From Bradyrhizobium sp. Ash2021 (lineage in GTDB: Bacteria > Pseudomonadota > Alphaproteobacteria > Rhizobiales > Xanthobacteraceae): 64,000 nt of DNA. Each line of letters begins with the position of its first letter. Within the stretch, counting starts at the first letter, position 1. The stretch covers positions 6,244,501 to 6,308,500 of the forward strand of contig NZ_CP100604.1 in the NCBI RefSeq assembly GCF_031202265.1. Direction: 5' to 3'. The notes beneath the pieces are model-generated. The model had not been told where the DNA came from, ran no database searches, and saw nothing but the letters and a program-made list of their open reading frames with translations. The position numbers and the translations under genes were made by a program. Positions 20,160-30,662 of the stretch are shown here, in pieces.

Positions 20160-20335
20160 TCGGGAGAGATCGGCTTAAGTGCCGGCGCCGAAGGAGCAAC
20201 CGCCCCGGAAACTCTCAGGCAAACGGACCGCGTGACTTGATAGCATCTGGAAAGAGACACATAGGCTTGGGCCCTCGGGCTTCGGCCTGATGCGTCCGCC
20301 GACGGGATAATACTCTCAGGCACAGCGACAGATGG
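20160..20335 (+). ncRNA. Tandem glycine riboswitch
   Basis: Two aptamers in series. Aptamer 1 has GGGAGAG, the core GCCGAAGGAGCAA (20187-20199) and ACTCTCAGG (20211-20219). Aptamer 2 has GAGAC, GCCGACGGGATAA (20298-20310) and ACTCTCAGG (20312-20320). A short linker joins them. This is the known glycine-sensing pair that switches on glycine cleavage genes, and it sits directly before gcvT. An ATG at 20332 lies within the closing stem of aptamer 2, so it is not the gcvT start. Confidence 0.95.
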
Positions 20336-20388
20336 GGCTTTCTGTGGGTTTTCGGGGGCTGGTCCTCGGGAACCGCGAGGGCTCCTTG

Positions 20389-21534
20389 ATGCTGGCGCGC
20401 GACGAATCTCCCTTAAAACAGACCCCTTTGCACACCCTCCACGTGGCGCGCGGCGCCAGGATGGTGCCGTTCGCCGGCTATGACATGCCGGTGCAGTACC
20501 CGGCCGGGGTGCTCAGGGAACACCTGCATACCCGCGAGAATGCCGGCCTGTTCGACGTCTCCCATATGGGCCAGGTCGCGCTGCGGCCGAAATCCGGCAG
20601 GGTTTTGGACGCCGCACGCGCGCTCGAGCGGCTGGTGCCGCAGGATATCGTTGCGGTTGCGCCGGGACGGCAGCGCTATGCGCAGTTTACCGATGCGAAC
20701 GGCGGCATTCTCGACGATTTAATGGTGGCGAATTTCGGCGACCATCTGGTTCTGGTCGTCAACGCCGCCTGCAAGGCCGAAGACGAGGCGCATCTGCGCG
20801 CGCACCTCGCGGATCTCTGCGTCATCGATTCGCTCGGCGACCGCGCGCTGATCGCGCTGCAGGGACCGAAGGCCGAAGCGGCGCTGACGAAATTTTGTGC
20901 AGACGCAGCCGCGATGAAGTTCATGGATGCGGGACCGCGTCGCGTGGCCGGTTACGACTGCTTCGTCTCGCGCTCCGGCTATACCGGCGAAGATGGTTTT
21001 GAAATTTCGGTTCCAGCCGTTCACGCCGAAGGGCTGGCCACCGCGCTGCTGGAGAACAGCGACGTGCTGCCGATCGGGCTTGGCGCGCGCGACAGTTTGA
21101 GGCTGGAGGCCGGGCTCTGCCTCTATGGCCACGACATCGACACCATGACGACGCCGGTCGAGGGCGCGCTGGAATGGTCGATCCAGAAAAGCCGCCGCCT
21201 TGGCGGCGCGCGCGCGGGCGGCTTCCCCGGCGCGGACACGATTCTCGCGCAGTTCGAAAAAGGCGCGCCGCGCCGCCGCGTCGGCTTGCAGCCGGAAGGC
21301 CGCGCGCCGGTGCGCGAAGGCGCAGCGCTGTTTGCGGATGCGGCCTCGACCGAACAAATCGGCAAGGTCACCTCCGGCGGCTTTGGCCCGAGCCTCAATG
21401 CACCGGTGGCGATGGGCTATCTGCCGTCGTCGCTCGCTTCCATCGGCACATCCGTCTTCGCCGAAGTGCGCGGACAGCGTCTGCCGCTCAAGGTCGCAAG
21501 CATGCCCTTCGTTCCCAATACCTATAAACGCTAG
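20389..21534 (+). CDS. gcvT: Aminomethyltransferase, glycine cleavage T protein
   Basis: 381 residues with N-terminal [20 protein letters not shown] and VSHMGQVAL, the folate-binding/catalytic region [30 protein letters not shown] and a C-terminal barrel ([19 protein letters not shown]). It transfers the methylene group from the aminomethylated H protein to tetrahydrofolate and releases ammonia. The start at 20389 has a GAGGG site and lies after the riboswitch; the longer reading starts inside aptamer 2. First gene of gcvT-gcvH-gcvP, under glycine control. Confidence 0.96.
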   Translation: MLARDESPLKQTPLHTLHVARGARMVPFAGYDMPVQYPAGVLREHLHTRENAGLFDVSHMGQVALRPKSGRVLDAARALERLVPQDIVAVAPGRQRYAQFTDANGGILDDLMVANFGDHLVLVVNAACKAEDEAHLRAHLADLCVIDSLGDRALIALQGPKAEAALTKFCADAAAMKFMDAGPRRVAGYDCFVSRSGYTGEDGFEISVPAVHAEGLATALLENSDVLPIGLGARDSLRLEAGLCLYGHDIDTMTTPVEGALEWSIQKSRRLGGARAGGFPGADTILAQFEKGAPRRRVGLQPEGRAPVREGAALFADAASTEQIGKVTSGGFGPSLNAPVAMGYLPSSLASIGTSVFAEVRGQRLPLKVASMPFVPNTYKR

Positions 21535-21545
21535 AGGAAGTTCCA

Positions 21546-21911
21546 ATGACGACGCTGTTCACCTCCGATCACGAATGGCTCCGCATCGATGGCGATGTCG
21601 CCACCATCGGGGTCACCGACTACGCGCAATCGCAGCTCGGCGACGTCGTGTTCGTCGAACTGCCCAAGGTCGGCCGGTCCCTGAAGAAGGCGGAGGCCGC
21701 CGCCGTCGTCGAATCGGTCAAGGCAGCCTCCGACGTTTACGCGCCGATCTCCGGCGAGGTGCTCGAGGTCAACGATGACCTCGCTGCCGAGCCCGCTTTG
21801 GTCAATTCCGACGCCGCCGGCAAGGCGTGGTTCTTCAAACTGAAGATCGCGGACAAGAAAGAACTCGACGGCCTGATGGATGAGGCCGCCTACGCCAAGC
21901 ACACAGCCTGA
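21546..21911 (+). CDS. gcvH: Glycine cleavage system H protein
   Basis: 121 residues. The lipoyl-attachment Lys59 lies in the canonical [17 protein letters not shown] segment. H protein shuttles the aminomethyl arm between the P, T and L proteins in the cytosol. It begins 11 bases after the gcvT stop with a GAGGAAG site, so it is co-transcribed and under the same riboswitch. The length and [10 protein letters not shown] start are normal. A repeat separates it from gcvP. Confidence 0.97.
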   Translation: MTTLFTSDHEWLRIDGDVATIGVTDYAQSQLGDVVFVELPKVGRSLKKAEAAAVVESVKAASDVYAPISGEVLEVNDDLAAEPALVNSDAAGKAWFFKLKIADKKELDGLMDEAAYAKHTA

Positions 21912-21940
21912 GATGACGAAGCACGCCACCACACTCACCC

Positions 21941-22043
21941 TGTCATCGTCCGCGAAGGCGGACGATCCAGTACGCCGGGACGCCTCGATTCAATTGCCGA
22001 TGCCGGCGATTACTGGATGCCCCGCCTTCGCGGGGCATGACGG
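21941..22043. repeat. Palindromic repeat inside the gcv operon
   Basis: Begins TGTCATCGTCCGCGAAGGCGG and ends CGCCTTCGCGGGGCATGACGG, so it can form a long hairpin. It occupies most of the gcvH-gcvP gap and might set mRNA stability between the two cistrons. Confidence 0.7.
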
Positions 22044-22082
22044 CGAGTGCGGGGTATGACGGCAGAAATTGAGGACCAACCC

Positions 22083-24956
22083 ATGAACGCGCCGCTCAAG
22101 CATTTAAACGAAGCCGCCACCAATTTCGTGCGCCGGCACATCGGCCCCTCGCCTCGCGACATCGCGGCGATGCTGGAGACGGTGGGCGCCAAGAGCCTCA
22201 GCGCGCTGATGGGCCAAACGCTGCCGTCCGCGATCCGGCAGCAGGCGCCGCTCGATCTCGGCCGTGCTTTGAGCGAAACCGAGGCGCTGGCGCATATGGG
22301 CGAACTCGCCGCGGAAAACCAGGTGTTCACCTCGCTGATCGGCCAGGGCTATTCCGGCACCATCCTGCCCGCGGTGATCCAGCGCAACATTCTGGAGAAC
22401 CCGGCCTGGTACACGGCTTACACGCCGTATCAGCCGGAAATCAGCCAGGGCCGGCTGGAGGCACTGTTCAATTTCCAGACCATGATCTGCGATCTCACCG
22501 GGCTCGACGTCGCCAACGCTTCATTGCTCGATGAGGCGACTGCGGCGGCGGAGGCGATGGCGCTGGCGGAACGCGCCTCGCAGGTGAAGACAAAATCGTT
22601 CTTCGTGGACGCGGAAGTGCATCCGCAGACGCTGGCCGTGCTGCGCACCCGCGCCGAGCCGCTGGGATGGACATTAATCGTCGGCGATCCCCTCACCGAT
22701 CTCGACAGCGCGGACGTGTTCGGCGCCGTGCTGCAATATCCGGGGACGTCCGGCGCGGTGCGCGATTTGCGGCCGGCGATCGCGACGCTGCATGCAAAGG
22801 GCGCGCTCGCGATTGTCGCCGCCGACCTGCTGGCGCTGACGCTGCTCGCTTCCCCCGGCGAACTCGGCGCCGATATCGCGGTTGGTTCCGCGCAGCGCTT
22901 TGGCGTGCCGATGGGGTATGGCGGCCCGCACGCGGCCTATATGGCGGTGCGCGATGCGCTGAAGCGTTCGCTGCCCGGCCGCATCGTCGGTTTGTCGGTG
23001 GACTCGCGCGGGGCACCCGCCTACCGCCTGGCACTGCAGACCCGCGAACAGCACATCCGCCGCGAAAAAGCGACCTCCAACATCTGCACCGCGCAGGTGC
23101 TGCTGGCAGTGATCGCCTCGATGTATGCGGTCTATCACGGCCCGGAGGGATTGACGCATATCGCGCGCGCCGTGCATCGCCGCGCGGCCGTGCTGGCGGC
23201 GGGGCTGCGCAAGCTCGGCTTTGCCACCAGGAGCGAGGCGTTCTTCGACACCGTGACGGTAGACACCGGCGGCAAACAAAGCCGGATCGCCGCCCGCGCG
23301 TTGGCCGAGAAAATCAACTTTCGGGTCGGTGAAGGAACGCTCGGAATTGCTGTGGACGAGACCACCACGCCTGCGGTCATCGAGGCGGTGTGGCGCGCGT
23401 TCGGCGGCAAGCTGTCATATGTGGACATCGAAGCCGGCACGCGCGAGGCGTTGCCTTCGGAACTGAAACGCGGCAGCGCCTTCCTGACCCATCCGGTATT
23501 CCATGCGCACCGTTCCGAGACCGAGTTGCTGCGCTACATGCGAAAACTCAGCGATCGCGATCTCGCGCTCGACCGCGCGATGATCCCGCTGGGCTCCTGC
23601 ACCATGAAGCTCAATGCGACGGCGGAGATGATTCCGCTGACCTGGCCGGCGTTCGGCGATCTGCATCCGTTCGCGCCGCGCGAACAGGCCAGAGGCTATC
23701 ACGCGCTGTTTGCGCGGCTCGACAAATGGCTGTGCGATATCACCGGCTACGACGCGATCTCGCTGCAGCCGAATTCCGGCGCGCAGGGCGAATATGCCGG
23801 ATTGCTCGCAATCCGCGCCTATCACGCCGCGCGCGGCGAGCCGCATCGCAAGGTGTGCCTGATCCCCTCCTCCGCGCACGGCACCAATCCGGCGTCCGCC
23901 CACATGGCCGGCATGGAAGTGGTGGTGACGGCCTGCGACAGCAGGGGCGACGTCGACGTCGACGATTTGCGGGCGAAGGCGGAAAAGCATTCGAAAAATC
24001 TCGCCGCCGTGATGATCACCTATCCCTCGACGCATGGCGTGTTCGAGGAGCACATCAGCGAGATCTGCGACATCGTGCATGGCCATGGCGGCCAGGTCTA
24101 TCTCGACGGCGCCAACATGAACGCGCAGGTTGGCCTCGCGCGGCCCGGCGATTACGGCGCCGATGTCAGCCATCTCAATCTGCACAAGACCTTCTGCATC
24201 CCGCATGGCGGCGGCGGCCCCGGCATGGGCCCGATCGGCGTAAAGGCGCATCTCGCTCCCTATCTGCCCGGACATCCCGCCGCCAACGGCGCCGGGCCGC
24301 ATGTGATCGGGCCGGTGTCGGCGGCGCCGTTCGGCTCGGCGTCGATCCTGACCATCTCCTACATCTACATCCTGATGATGGGCGGCGAAGGCCTGACGCG
24401 GGCGACCGAGATCGCGATCCTCAATGCGAACTATATCGCCGCACGGCTGCAGCCGCATTTCCCGGTGCTGTACCGAAATGCAAAAGGCCGGGTCGCGCAT
24501 GAATGCATCGTCGATCCGCGCCCGCTCAAGGTGACGAGCGGCGTCACCGTCGACGACATCGCAAAGCGCCTGATCGATTACGGCTTTCATGCCCCGACCA
24601 TGAGCTTTCCGGTGCCGGGCACGCTGATGGTCGAGCCGACCGAATCGGAATCCAGGGCCGAACTCGATCGGTTCTGCGATGCCATGATCGCGATCCGCAA
24701 CGAGATTGCCGAGATCGAGGCCGGCCGCTGGAAGATCGAGGCCTCGCCGCTGCGCCACGCCCCGCACACCGTGCACGACATCGCCGACGATGCGTGGGCC
24801 CGCGCCTATAGCCGCGCCGAGGGCTGTTTCCCTGCGGGCGTCTCGCGCACGGATAAGTATTGGAGCCCGGTCGGGCGGGTCGACAATGTCTATGGCGACC
24901 GCAATCTGGTGTGTTCGTGCCCGCCGATCGACGATTACGCGCAGGCGGCGGAGTGA
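22083..24956 (+). CDS. gcvP: Glycine dehydrogenase (decarboxylating), P protein
   Basis: 957 residues, the full-length fused P protein with two homologous halves. The PLP Lys lies in [19 protein letters not shown]. Other family motifs are [17 protein letters not shown] near the N-terminus, GYHGTILP-like [16 protein letters not shown], and [13 protein letters not shown]. It decarboxylates glycine and loads the aminomethyl group on GcvH. The start MNAPLKHL has a GAGGA site; two upstream ATGs lie in or just beyond the repeat. Third gene of the riboswitch-controlled operon; lipoamide dehydrogenase is not in the window. Confidence 0.97.
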   Translation: MNAPLKHLNEAATNFVRRHIGPSPRDIAAMLETVGAKSLSALMGQTLPSAIRQQAPLDLGRALSETEALAHMGELAAENQVFTSLIGQGYSGTILPAVIQRNILENPAWYTAYTPYQPEISQGRLEALFNFQTMICDLTGLDVANASLLDEATAAAEAMALAERASQVKTKSFFVDAEVHPQTLAVLRTRAEPLGWTLIVGDPLTDLDSADVFGAVLQYPGTSGAVRDLRPAIATLHAKGALAIVAADLLALTLLASPGELGADIAVGSAQRFGVPMGYGGPHAAYMAVRDALKRSLPGRIVGLSVDSRGAPAYRLALQTREQHIRREKATSNICTAQVLLAVIASMYAVYHGPEGLTHIARAVHRRAAVLAAGLRKLGFATRSEAFFDTVTVDTGGKQSRIAARALAEKINFRVGEGTLGIAVDETTTPAVIEAVWRAFGGKLSYVDIEAGTREALPSELKRGSAFLTHPVFHAHRSETELLRYMRKLSDRDLALDRAMIPLGSCTMKLNATAEMIPLTWPAFGDLHPFAPREQARGYHALFARLDKWLCDITGYDAISLQPNSGAQGEYAGLLAIRAYHAARGEPHRKVCLIPSSAHGTNPASAHMAGMEVVVTACDSRGDVDVDDLRAKAEKHSKNLAAVMITYPSTHGVFEEHISEICDIVHGHGGQVYLDGANMNAQVGLARPGDYGADVSHLNLHKTFCIPHGGGGPGMGPIGVKAHLAPYLPGHPAANGAGPHVIGPVSAAPFGSASILTISYIYILMMGGEGLTRATEIAILNANYIAARLQPHFPVLYRNAKGRVAHECIVDPRPLKVTSGVTVDDIAKRLIDYGFHAPTMSFPVPGTLMVEPTESESRAELDRFCDAMIAIRNEIAEIEAGRWKIEASPLRHAPHTVHDIADDAWARAYSRAEGCFPAGVSRTDKYWSPVGRVDNVYGDRNLVCSCPPIDDYAQAAE

Positions 24957-24966
24957 GGCGATCGCG

Positions 24967-25962
24967 TTAGGGCGCGACCAGCGTACGGCGCTCAGGATCC
25001 CAGCGCCATAACCGGTCGTTGGTTACCTCGGTGCCGCCCCACCAGCGATGAATGGGGTTGTGGCGGCTGAAATCGTCCGCTCCTGCAATGACGGCTTTGC
25101 CGAGTTCAGTCAGTGCAAGCCTGCTGCGCTTGTACCGCGCGTGACGGTCAGCGTCTTCGTGCATTTCGAGATCGAAAGGTCCTTCGTCGAGTCCCGACAC
25201 CGCAGGCGCTGGACAATGCGCCAAGCCATCGAGCAAGGCCCCCACTTCCCAATAGCCGAAAACCCGACGTTCATTGGGTTTCTCGTGACCCGGAAACACC
25301 TCGTAAGGATGCACGTGACCTGCGGATATCAGCTCCAAAATCCGCATTTCCGTCGCGCCAAGCCCGGAGCCGCACATGGGAAGTTCTTCGAGCAGCGAAA
25401 TCACTGAACTCCGCAGATGCGGAAGCGCTTTCAAGTCTCGCCCCGGCAGACCGAACCAGGCCTGCGGTGTCGGCGCGCGCCAGGCGGCCCAGGCTGCGGC
25501 GGCGATTTCAAGGTGGTCGTTGCAGATTGGAACGGCCTGAGGCCGCAACGTCGCCAATTCCTTCGGCAGTTGATCGCCGATGCCAGAGTCTGTCTGGATC
25601 AGACTCAATCTGGAAATGACATTAGTATGCGGTCGCAAATAGTCCAGCAGCCAAAGCAGCATCAATTGGTCGTTCGACTCTGGGCTGATCCATAATTCGA
25701 CCGCTTCGCATTTCGCACACAGCTCAATCAATCCAAGATCGGCGACGCCAAATCCTTCCAGACGCCAGGAAGGGCAATCGTCCTGCCAATGGAGGCTATT
25801 CTCCTGCATCGTTCGGGCCGCGAAGAACGCGTCGAGTTGCGCTCCGGACGGTAAAGCTCCCCAGACGAGCCGACGTTCGATCGCGATCGCGAGGTCACCG
25901 GGACACGCGCCCATGAGAGCGCCCGCGGCGGAAGAGTCTGCCGTCAAGATCAGGCGCGTCAT
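24967..25962 (-). CDS. Uncharacterised protein, DUF1835-like, paralogue A
   Basis: 331 residues. The body has acidic and aromatic patches (EAVELWISPESNDQLMLLWL, GLGATEMRILELISAG) and ends SRHNPIHRWWGGTEVTNDRL followed by WRWDP. The pattern resembles DUF1835/DUF3658 proteins, whose function is unknown. Its ATG overlaps the stop of the upstream paralogue (ATGA), so the pair is translationally coupled. The two proteins share order and most motifs. It converges on gcvP with only 10 bases between stops. Confidence 0.75.
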   Translation of the reverse strand: MTRLILTADSSAAGALMGACPGDLAIAIERRLVWGALPSGAQLDAFFAARTMQENSLHWQDDCPSWRLEGFGVADLGLIELCAKCEAVELWISPESNDQLMLLWLLDYLRPHTNVISRLSLIQTDSGIGDQLPKELATLRPQAVPICNDHLEIAAAAWAAWRAPTPQAWFGLPGRDLKALPHLRSSVISLLEELPMCGSGLGATEMRILELISAGHVHPYEVFPGHEKPNERRVFGYWEVGALLDGLAHCPAPAVSGLDEGPFDLEMHEDADRHARYKRSRLALTELGKAVIAGADDFSRHNPIHRWWGGTEVTNDRLWRWDPERRTLVAP

Positions 25963-26960
25963 GCGCGTTTTCGTTGAGGTTTCGTCAGAACGGGATCGAA
26001 ATGCCATAATCGATCGTTGGTGAGATGCGTGCCGCCCCACCAGCGATCGATCGGGTTATGGCGGCTGAAATCTTCCTTATGAGCGAGAACCGCCTTGCCG
26101 AATTCGGTCATCGTCAACCGGCTTCGCTGATACGCCTTGAGGCGATCTCGCAAGTTCTCTTTGTCGATGACACGCAACTCGTCGTCGAGCCCTGCGAGGG
26201 CCGGCCTCGGACCATGCGCAAGCCCCTCAAGCAAGGACCCGATTTCCCAATCGCTGAATACTCCGCGTTGACGAAAACCGCGAAGATAAAACAGCATATT
26301 TGTGCCCATAAAACCTGTCGCAACCAGTTCGAGGAGCCGCATCTCTGTCGCGCCAAGTCCCGTTACATCAGAAGGAAGTTCCTCGATCAAATCAAGCAGG
26401 GCCGGCCTCAGCAATGGAAATGCGCTCAAATCCCGATGGAGCTGATCGAAGCAGGGTTCGGGCGTCGGTGCCCGATACGCCCGCCAGCACATGCTTGCAG
26501 TTTCGATATGCGCTCTGCTGACGTTGACAAGCGGGATACGATCTTCCTTTGGCGCCTCCACATCCATCATGATCAGGTTGAAGTCGACAAGGCGCAGTTT
26601 CAGCCTGGTCGCAATCTCCGGGTAAGACCTGAACCAATCGAGCCAGCAGATCAGTTGCAATTGATCGTCGGGCGCTGGATCAAACCACAGCTCGATGACC
26701 TCGTAAGGCTTGCAGAACTCGAACAACGCGAGATCTCTGCGCGCTTTGCTGCCGTGACGCCATAGGCCGACAAAATTCGACCAATGCTCGCCTGGGCCGT
26801 GCCTCTCGGAACGCGCGGCGACATAGCGTGCGAGTTCGTCCAAGGATGGCAACGGTCCCCCTACGAAGCGAAAGGGAAACATGATCGTAGCGTCGGCATC
26901 TATGAGCTCTGAACGGGTGAGACTTGAGCCGGACGAACTGGTCACAATCAGGCGATTCAT
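25959..26960 (-). CDS. Uncharacterised protein, DUF1835-like, paralogue B
   Basis: 333 residues with the same layout as its neighbour: YEVIELWFDPAPDDQLQLIC, GLGATEMRLLELVATG, and an SRHNPIDRWWGGTHLTNDRL ending. It is first of the two-gene unit. The ATG at 26960 is used; a GTG nine bases upstream is an alternative and neither has a strong ribosome site. The upstream DNA holds the recA terminator hairpin. The function is unknown; a tandem duplication followed by divergence is the simplest history. Confidence 0.75.
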   Translation of the reverse strand: MNRLIVTSSSGSSLTRSELIDADATIMFPFRFVGGPLPSLDELARYVAARSERHGPGEHWSNFVGLWRHGSKARRDLALFEFCKPYEVIELWFDPAPDDQLQLICWLDWFRSYPEIATRLKLRLVDFNLIMMDVEAPKEDRIPLVNVSRAHIETASMCWRAYRAPTPEPCFDQLHRDLSAFPLLRPALLDLIEELPSDVTGLGATEMRLLELVATGFMGTNMLFYLRGFRQRGVFSDWEIGSLLEGLAHGPRPALAGLDDELRVIDKENLRDRLKAYQRSRLTMTEFGKAVLAHKEDFSRHNPIDRWWGGTHLTNDRLWHFDPVLTKPQRKRA

Positions 26961-26977
26961 GGGGCTCACTCACACGC

Positions 26978-27030
26978 ACAAAACAAAACGGGCGCCGGGA
27001 ACGTCGGCAACTCAACGTCCTCAGCGCCCG
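26978..27030 (-). terminator. Intrinsic terminator of recA
   Basis: On the minus strand CGGGCGC at the start and GCGCCCG at the end form a stem (27024-27030 with 26989-26995), followed by TTTTGTTTTGTG. It lies 44 bases after the recA stop. The loop is long. Confidence 0.6.
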
Positions 27031-27073
27031 CTATGTCGAAACTCAGATCACGCGGACCAGGTCTCGGAAAAAC

Positions 27074-28171
27074 TCACGCCTCCGCGGCATCCTCCGGCTC
27101 TTCGCCATCGGCATCGCGCTCGGGCGAGCCTGCCAGAATCTGCTCGGCGATCAGGCCGGAGTTTTGCCGGATCGCCGCTTCGATCTTCGCGGTCATGTCG
27201 GGATTGGCCTTGAGGAATGCTTTCGAATTCTCGCGGCCCTGGCCGAGGCGCTGGCTGTCATAGGAGAACCAGGCGCCGGACTTTTCGACGATGCCGGCCT
27301 TGACGCCGAGGTCGAGGATTTCGCCCATCTTGGAGACGCCTTCGCCATACATGATGTCGAATTCGACCTGCTTGAACGGCGGCGCCAGCTTGTTCTTCAC
27401 CACCTTGACGCGGGTCTGGTTGCCGACCACTTCGTCGCGTTCCTTGATGGCGCCGATGCGGCGGATGTCGAGGCGGACGGAGGCGTAAAATTTCAGCGCG
27501 TTGCCGCCGGTGGTGGTTTCCGGCGAGCCGTACATCACGCCGATCTTCATCCGAATCTGGTTGATGAAGATCACCATGGTGTTGGATTTGTTGATCGAGG
27601 CGGTGAGCTTGCGCAATGCCTGGCTCATCAGCCGCGCCTGCAGGCCGGGCAGCGCATCGCCCATCTCGCCTTCGAGTTCGGCCTTCGGCACCAGCGCCGC
27701 AACCGAGTCGATCACCAGCACGTCGACCGCGCCGGAGCGCACCAGCGTGTCGCAAATTTCCAGCGCCTGCTCACCGGTGTCGGGCTGCGAAATCAGCAGC
27801 TCGTCGATGTTGACGCCAAGCTTGCGGGCATAGACCGGATCGAGCGCGTGTTCGGCGTCGATGAAGGCGCAGATGCCACCCTTCTTCTGGCCTTCGGCCA
27901 CCGTGTGCAGCGCCAGCGTGGTTTTGCCCGAGGATTCCGGCCCGTAGATTTCAACCACCCGCCCCCTCGGCAAGCCGCCGACGCCAAGCGCGATGTCCAG
28001 CCCGAGCGAGCCCGAGGAAATGGTCTCGATGTCCATCGAGCGGTCGTTCTTGCCCAGCTTCATCACCGAGCCCTTGCCGAACTGACGCTCGATCTGGGAG
28101 AGCGCGGCAGACAGGGCCTTGGTCTTATCCATGGAGGATCCTTCGACGATACGCAGGGCAGTAGCAGACAT
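27074..28171 (-). CDS. recA: Recombinase A
   Basis: 365 residues with Walker [10 protein letters not shown] (77-85), Walker [11 protein letters not shown], the L1/L2 DNA-binding loops ([31 protein letters not shown]) and an acidic C-terminus ([13 protein letters not shown]). It forms filaments on single-stranded DNA for recombination and LexA cleavage. An alphaproteobacterial SOS box lies 102 bases upstream and a terminator follows, so it is a monocistronic LexA-regulated gene. The longer N-terminus ([20 protein letters not shown]) is normal in Bradyrhizobium-type RecA. Confidence 0.98.
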   Translation of the reverse strand: MSATALRIVEGSSMDKTKALSAALSQIERQFGKGSVMKLGKNDRSMDIETISSGSLGLDIALGVGGLPRGRVVEIYGPESSGKTTLALHTVAEGQKKGGICAFIDAEHALDPVYARKLGVNIDELLISQPDTGEQALEICDTLVRSGAVDVLVIDSVAALVPKAELEGEMGDALPGLQARLMSQALRKLTASINKSNTMVIFINQIRMKIGVMYGSPETTTGGNALKFYASVRLDIRRIGAIKERDEVVGNQTRVKVVKNKLAPPFKQVEFDIMYGEGVSKMGEILDLGVKAGIVEKSGAWFSYDSQRLGQGRENSKAFLKANPDMTAKIEAAIRQNSGLIAEQILAGSPERDADGEEPEDAAEA

Positions 28172-28272
28172 AGGACGTGCTCCTTATGGCGGGGATTCGC
28201 TAGCGGGACAAATGGGCGACGAAGTCTTTGGAATCGGCGGCTGATGGGAACCTTGTACCATGTTTGTTCTCC

Positions 28273-28287
28273 GTTCGCAATATGTTC
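28273..28287 (-). promoter_or_regulatory. LexA SOS box
   Basis: GTTC-N7-GTTC (GAACATATTGCGAAC on the recA strand), the alphaproteobacterial LexA site, 102 bp upstream of the recA start. A third GTTC lies seven bases further at 28266. Confidence 0.9.
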
Positions 28288-28569
28288 TTTCGGCTGAGGG
28301 GGCGCTGGCCTGTTTCCGGCCTCGTAATTTGAAAAATGCAGTGGCCTAATTTGGGTCTGTAAGGTCGGCGTCAGCTTGGTCTTCTAGTCTGAGAACCATG
28401 CTGTTCCGGGGGGCCAAGGCCACGGATCAACCCTCTCCGGGAATTGGCTGAGGAGTCATTCCATGGATAGCCCGCGGCATTGCCAAGATCAGTCGGCCGA
28501 ATGTCGTCGCTTGGTGAAATTAGCGCAAAGTGAAGCTGAAGCCGAGATTCTGAAAAATCTCTCCTCTAG

Positions 28570-30022
28570 GAGTCCGTCCAGATAGGTGCTGCGACGGGCA
28601 TTTATTGGCATGTTAGCCGGCTCAGGCAGCCTTTGCGAGGGTGAACAGCTTCAGGAGGTTGTGGGCGGTGCAGATCATGGCCCACTCGGCACGCACTTTT
28701 TCGACACCCCGCAACAGGAACTGGCGGAAGCCGCGCGCCTGTTTGATCTGTCCGAACACCGGTTCGACCACTTGCTTTCTCAATCGGTAGGGCGTTTCGA
28801 AGCCGCCATCGTCGATCTTCTTTCGCATCCGTTGGGTCAGCGGTCCGCCGATTTTTCCGTTCGCGGCTGTCGGGTGCTTGGCGCGTCCAGGCGCGACATA
28901 GCCGTCAACGCGATGTGCTTCGAGCGCTTCGAGATTGGATTCGCTGCAGTAGCCGGAGTCCGCTGAGGCCTGCTCCGGCGTGCGGCCGAGATTGTTCTCG
29001 ATGGCCTCGATCAGGGGCACCAGCTGGCCCTGATCGTTGCCGCACTGCGTCAGTTCGTGCGCGACAATGATCTGGGCGCCTGCGTCGACGGCGGCCTGTG
29101 CATTATAGGCCTGAACGAAGCCATCCTTCGACTTCATGATGCGGCTTTCCGGATCGGTGAAGTTGCGTTGCGACTTGGGATCAGGCTGGTCCGATGCCGG
29201 CGCCGCCGGTTTGCCCGGCTTCTTGCGGCCTTCGGCTTGGCGCTGCTGTTCCTTTTCGGCCTCGATGCGACGCTCTTCCTCCGCGGCCAGCCTGGCGTCG
29301 GCCTCCAGCGCCGCCATCGCCTGCTGGATCTTCGCCAGCCGCTTCTCCTTGTCGCCAGCCCAATCCGGCAGCTCGTCGCCGCGTTTGTCTTTGCCGAAAG
29401 TCTCGTCCTCCTGAGCATCCGCCGCCTCAGCGGCCGCCAGCATGCGAGCGACCTCGGCTTTCAATTCCGCCTCGCGTTTCTTCATGCGCTCATAACTCAT
29501 CGCTTTATGTTTCGACGCGTTCGCTTTGATCTTCGTGCCATCAAGCGCGACATGGCCGAGTTTGACCAGCCCTGCCGTCTCGCACAACTTCAGAACCTGC
29601 AGGAACAGTGCGCCGAGCGCCTTCAAATGCCGCTTGCGGAAGTCGCTGATCGTGCGAAAATCCGGCGGATCGAGCGCGACAATCATTACAAAATCATTCC
29701 GTTCGCGGCAGGCCTTCGCGATCCGCCGCGATGAATACAGCCCACTCGCATAGCCGTGCAGCACAAGCGCCACCATCATGCGCGGGTCGAACGGCGGCTG
29801 CCCGAGCCCGCTCACATAGCTGCCCGTGATCTCCTTGAGATCGAGGCTCTCCCGCACCAGTTCAACGATAAACCGCGAGACATGGCCTTTCGGCACGAAG
29901 TCCTGCACATTCGGCGGCAGAAGCAGCGTCTGATCGATATTCCAGGGGCGAAAATACTTGCTCATCGCCCAAGGTTGAATCAGACTCGCTCAGAATTGAA
30001 CAGCCACTATTCGGACAGGCTC
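28570..30022. mobile_element. IS1182-type insertion sequence
   Basis: 1453 bp flanked by CTAG target duplications (28566-28569 and 30023-30026). Imperfect terminal inverted repeats read GAGTCCGTCCAGATAG and GAGCCTGTCCGAATAG (12 of 16). It contains one transposase gene and interrupts a small gene. Family by transposase; ends read directly from the junctions. Confidence 0.88.
28622..29965 (-). CDS. IS1182-family transposase
   Basis: 447 residues with the DDE transposase layout of IS1182/IS5-like elements. The N-terminal DUF772 region is MSKYFRPWNIDQTLLLPPNV then FDPRMMVALVLHGYASG. DDE-type acidic positions fall in GHVALDGTKIKANAS and ASADSGYCSESN, with VEPVFGQIKQARGFRQF near the end. A long charged Ala/Glu-rich insertion lies in the middle, as usual for the family. 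It is intact, so the element may still be able to move. Confidence 0.92.
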   Translation of the reverse strand: MSKYFRPWNIDQTLLLPPNVQDFVPKGHVSRFIVELVRESLDLKEITGSYVSGLGQPPFDPRMMVALVLHGYASGLYSSRRIAKACRERNDFVMIVALDPPDFRTISDFRKRHLKALGALFLQVLKLCETAGLVKLGHVALDGTKIKANASKHKAMSYERMKKREAELKAEVARMLAAAEAADAQEDETFGKDKRGDELPDWAGDKEKRLAKIQQAMAALEADARLAAEEERRIEAEKEQQRQAEGRKKPGKPAAPASDQPDPKSQRNFTDPESRIMKSKDGFVQAYNAQAAVDAGAQIIVAHELTQCGNDQGQLVPLIEAIENNLGRTPEQASADSGYCSESNLEALEAHRVDGYVAPGRAKHPTAANGKIGGPLTQRMRKKIDDGGFETPYRLRKQVVEPVFGQIKQARGFRQFLLRGVEKVRAEWAMICTAHNLLKLFTLAKAA

Positions 30023-30204
30023 CTAGCTGGACGAGACTGGCCGGCCAAATCGACCGATACAACGCGCTCAAACGTGAACAAGACCGCCGCGCCGTCTGAA
30101 AGTAAGGCGCATCTGCGAGTGGCCTATTTCGGCCAGTACCGCCGAGGGGTTTTGAAACGAGGATTGATTCGCAATTCGATTGTCGCGGGCGCCTATTGTT
30201 TGGC

Positions 30205-30378
30205 ATGTCTCAGCCCTCCCCGCCGGAAATACCAATCGCCCCACTTATGCTGTGTCCGGAATGCGGCGCCGAAATGCGACTATTTGGGATCGAGTCCGCG
30301 ACGCCAACCCGCGACCTGTATACTTTCGAATGTCTAAACTGCGGGCGCCTTGAAGCCCGTGGCGTCAACACGATTTAG
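30205..30378 (+). CDS. Small zinc-ribbon protein
   Basis: 57 residues with two Cys pairs, LCPECGAEM and ECLNCGRLEARG, that form a single zinc ribbon. Such tiny proteins are common in Bradyrhizobium and have no known role. Start at ATG 30205; a TTG nine bases upstream is possible. The ribosome site is weak. A similar protein lies at 31221-31403. Confidence 0.65.
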   Translation: MSQPSPPEIPIAPLMLCPECGAEMRLFGIESATPTRDLYTFECLNCGRLEARGVNTI

Positions 30379-30662
30379 GTTGCGCACTTGGGCCGCCTCA
30401 GTTGGCGGCCTCTCTCATGGCCGGCACCCAGAGGCCGATGCAATCCGTATTTGACCTTCGGTATCCTGGCCTTTGGCTAACCGTGTCCTGATTTGCTTTT
30501 GGCGTTGGCTAAAAAAGCAGGAAAATGATGCATGCCTCGATGGCCCAAGCGATCATCATGGCTGCAGCCGTTCGGAGAAATGGTTTCCTGTCAGGCGTCA
30601 TATTGGACCCGAGAAATCCCGTGCAGGCCGGTTTCGATCCTCAATGGCCTGATTTGATTTTT

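Larger units (their letters stand above)
28463..30099 (+). pseudogene. Small conserved gene split by an IS element
   Basis: The left part (28463-28569) starts MDSPRHCQDQSAECRRLVK after an AGGAG site. The right part (30027-30099) continues SWTRLAGQIDRYNALKREQD to a TGA. Removing the IS and one CTAG copy rejoins them in frame to exactly 60 codons. Small proteins of this type (a 'DRY' helical C-terminus) are scattered in Bradyrhizobium genomes; their function is unknown. The insertion removes the last third of the protein. Confidence 0.85.

Noticed and set aside
23415..24776. 453-codon frame opposite gcvP
   Set aside because: Antisense shadow of a firmly identified gene.
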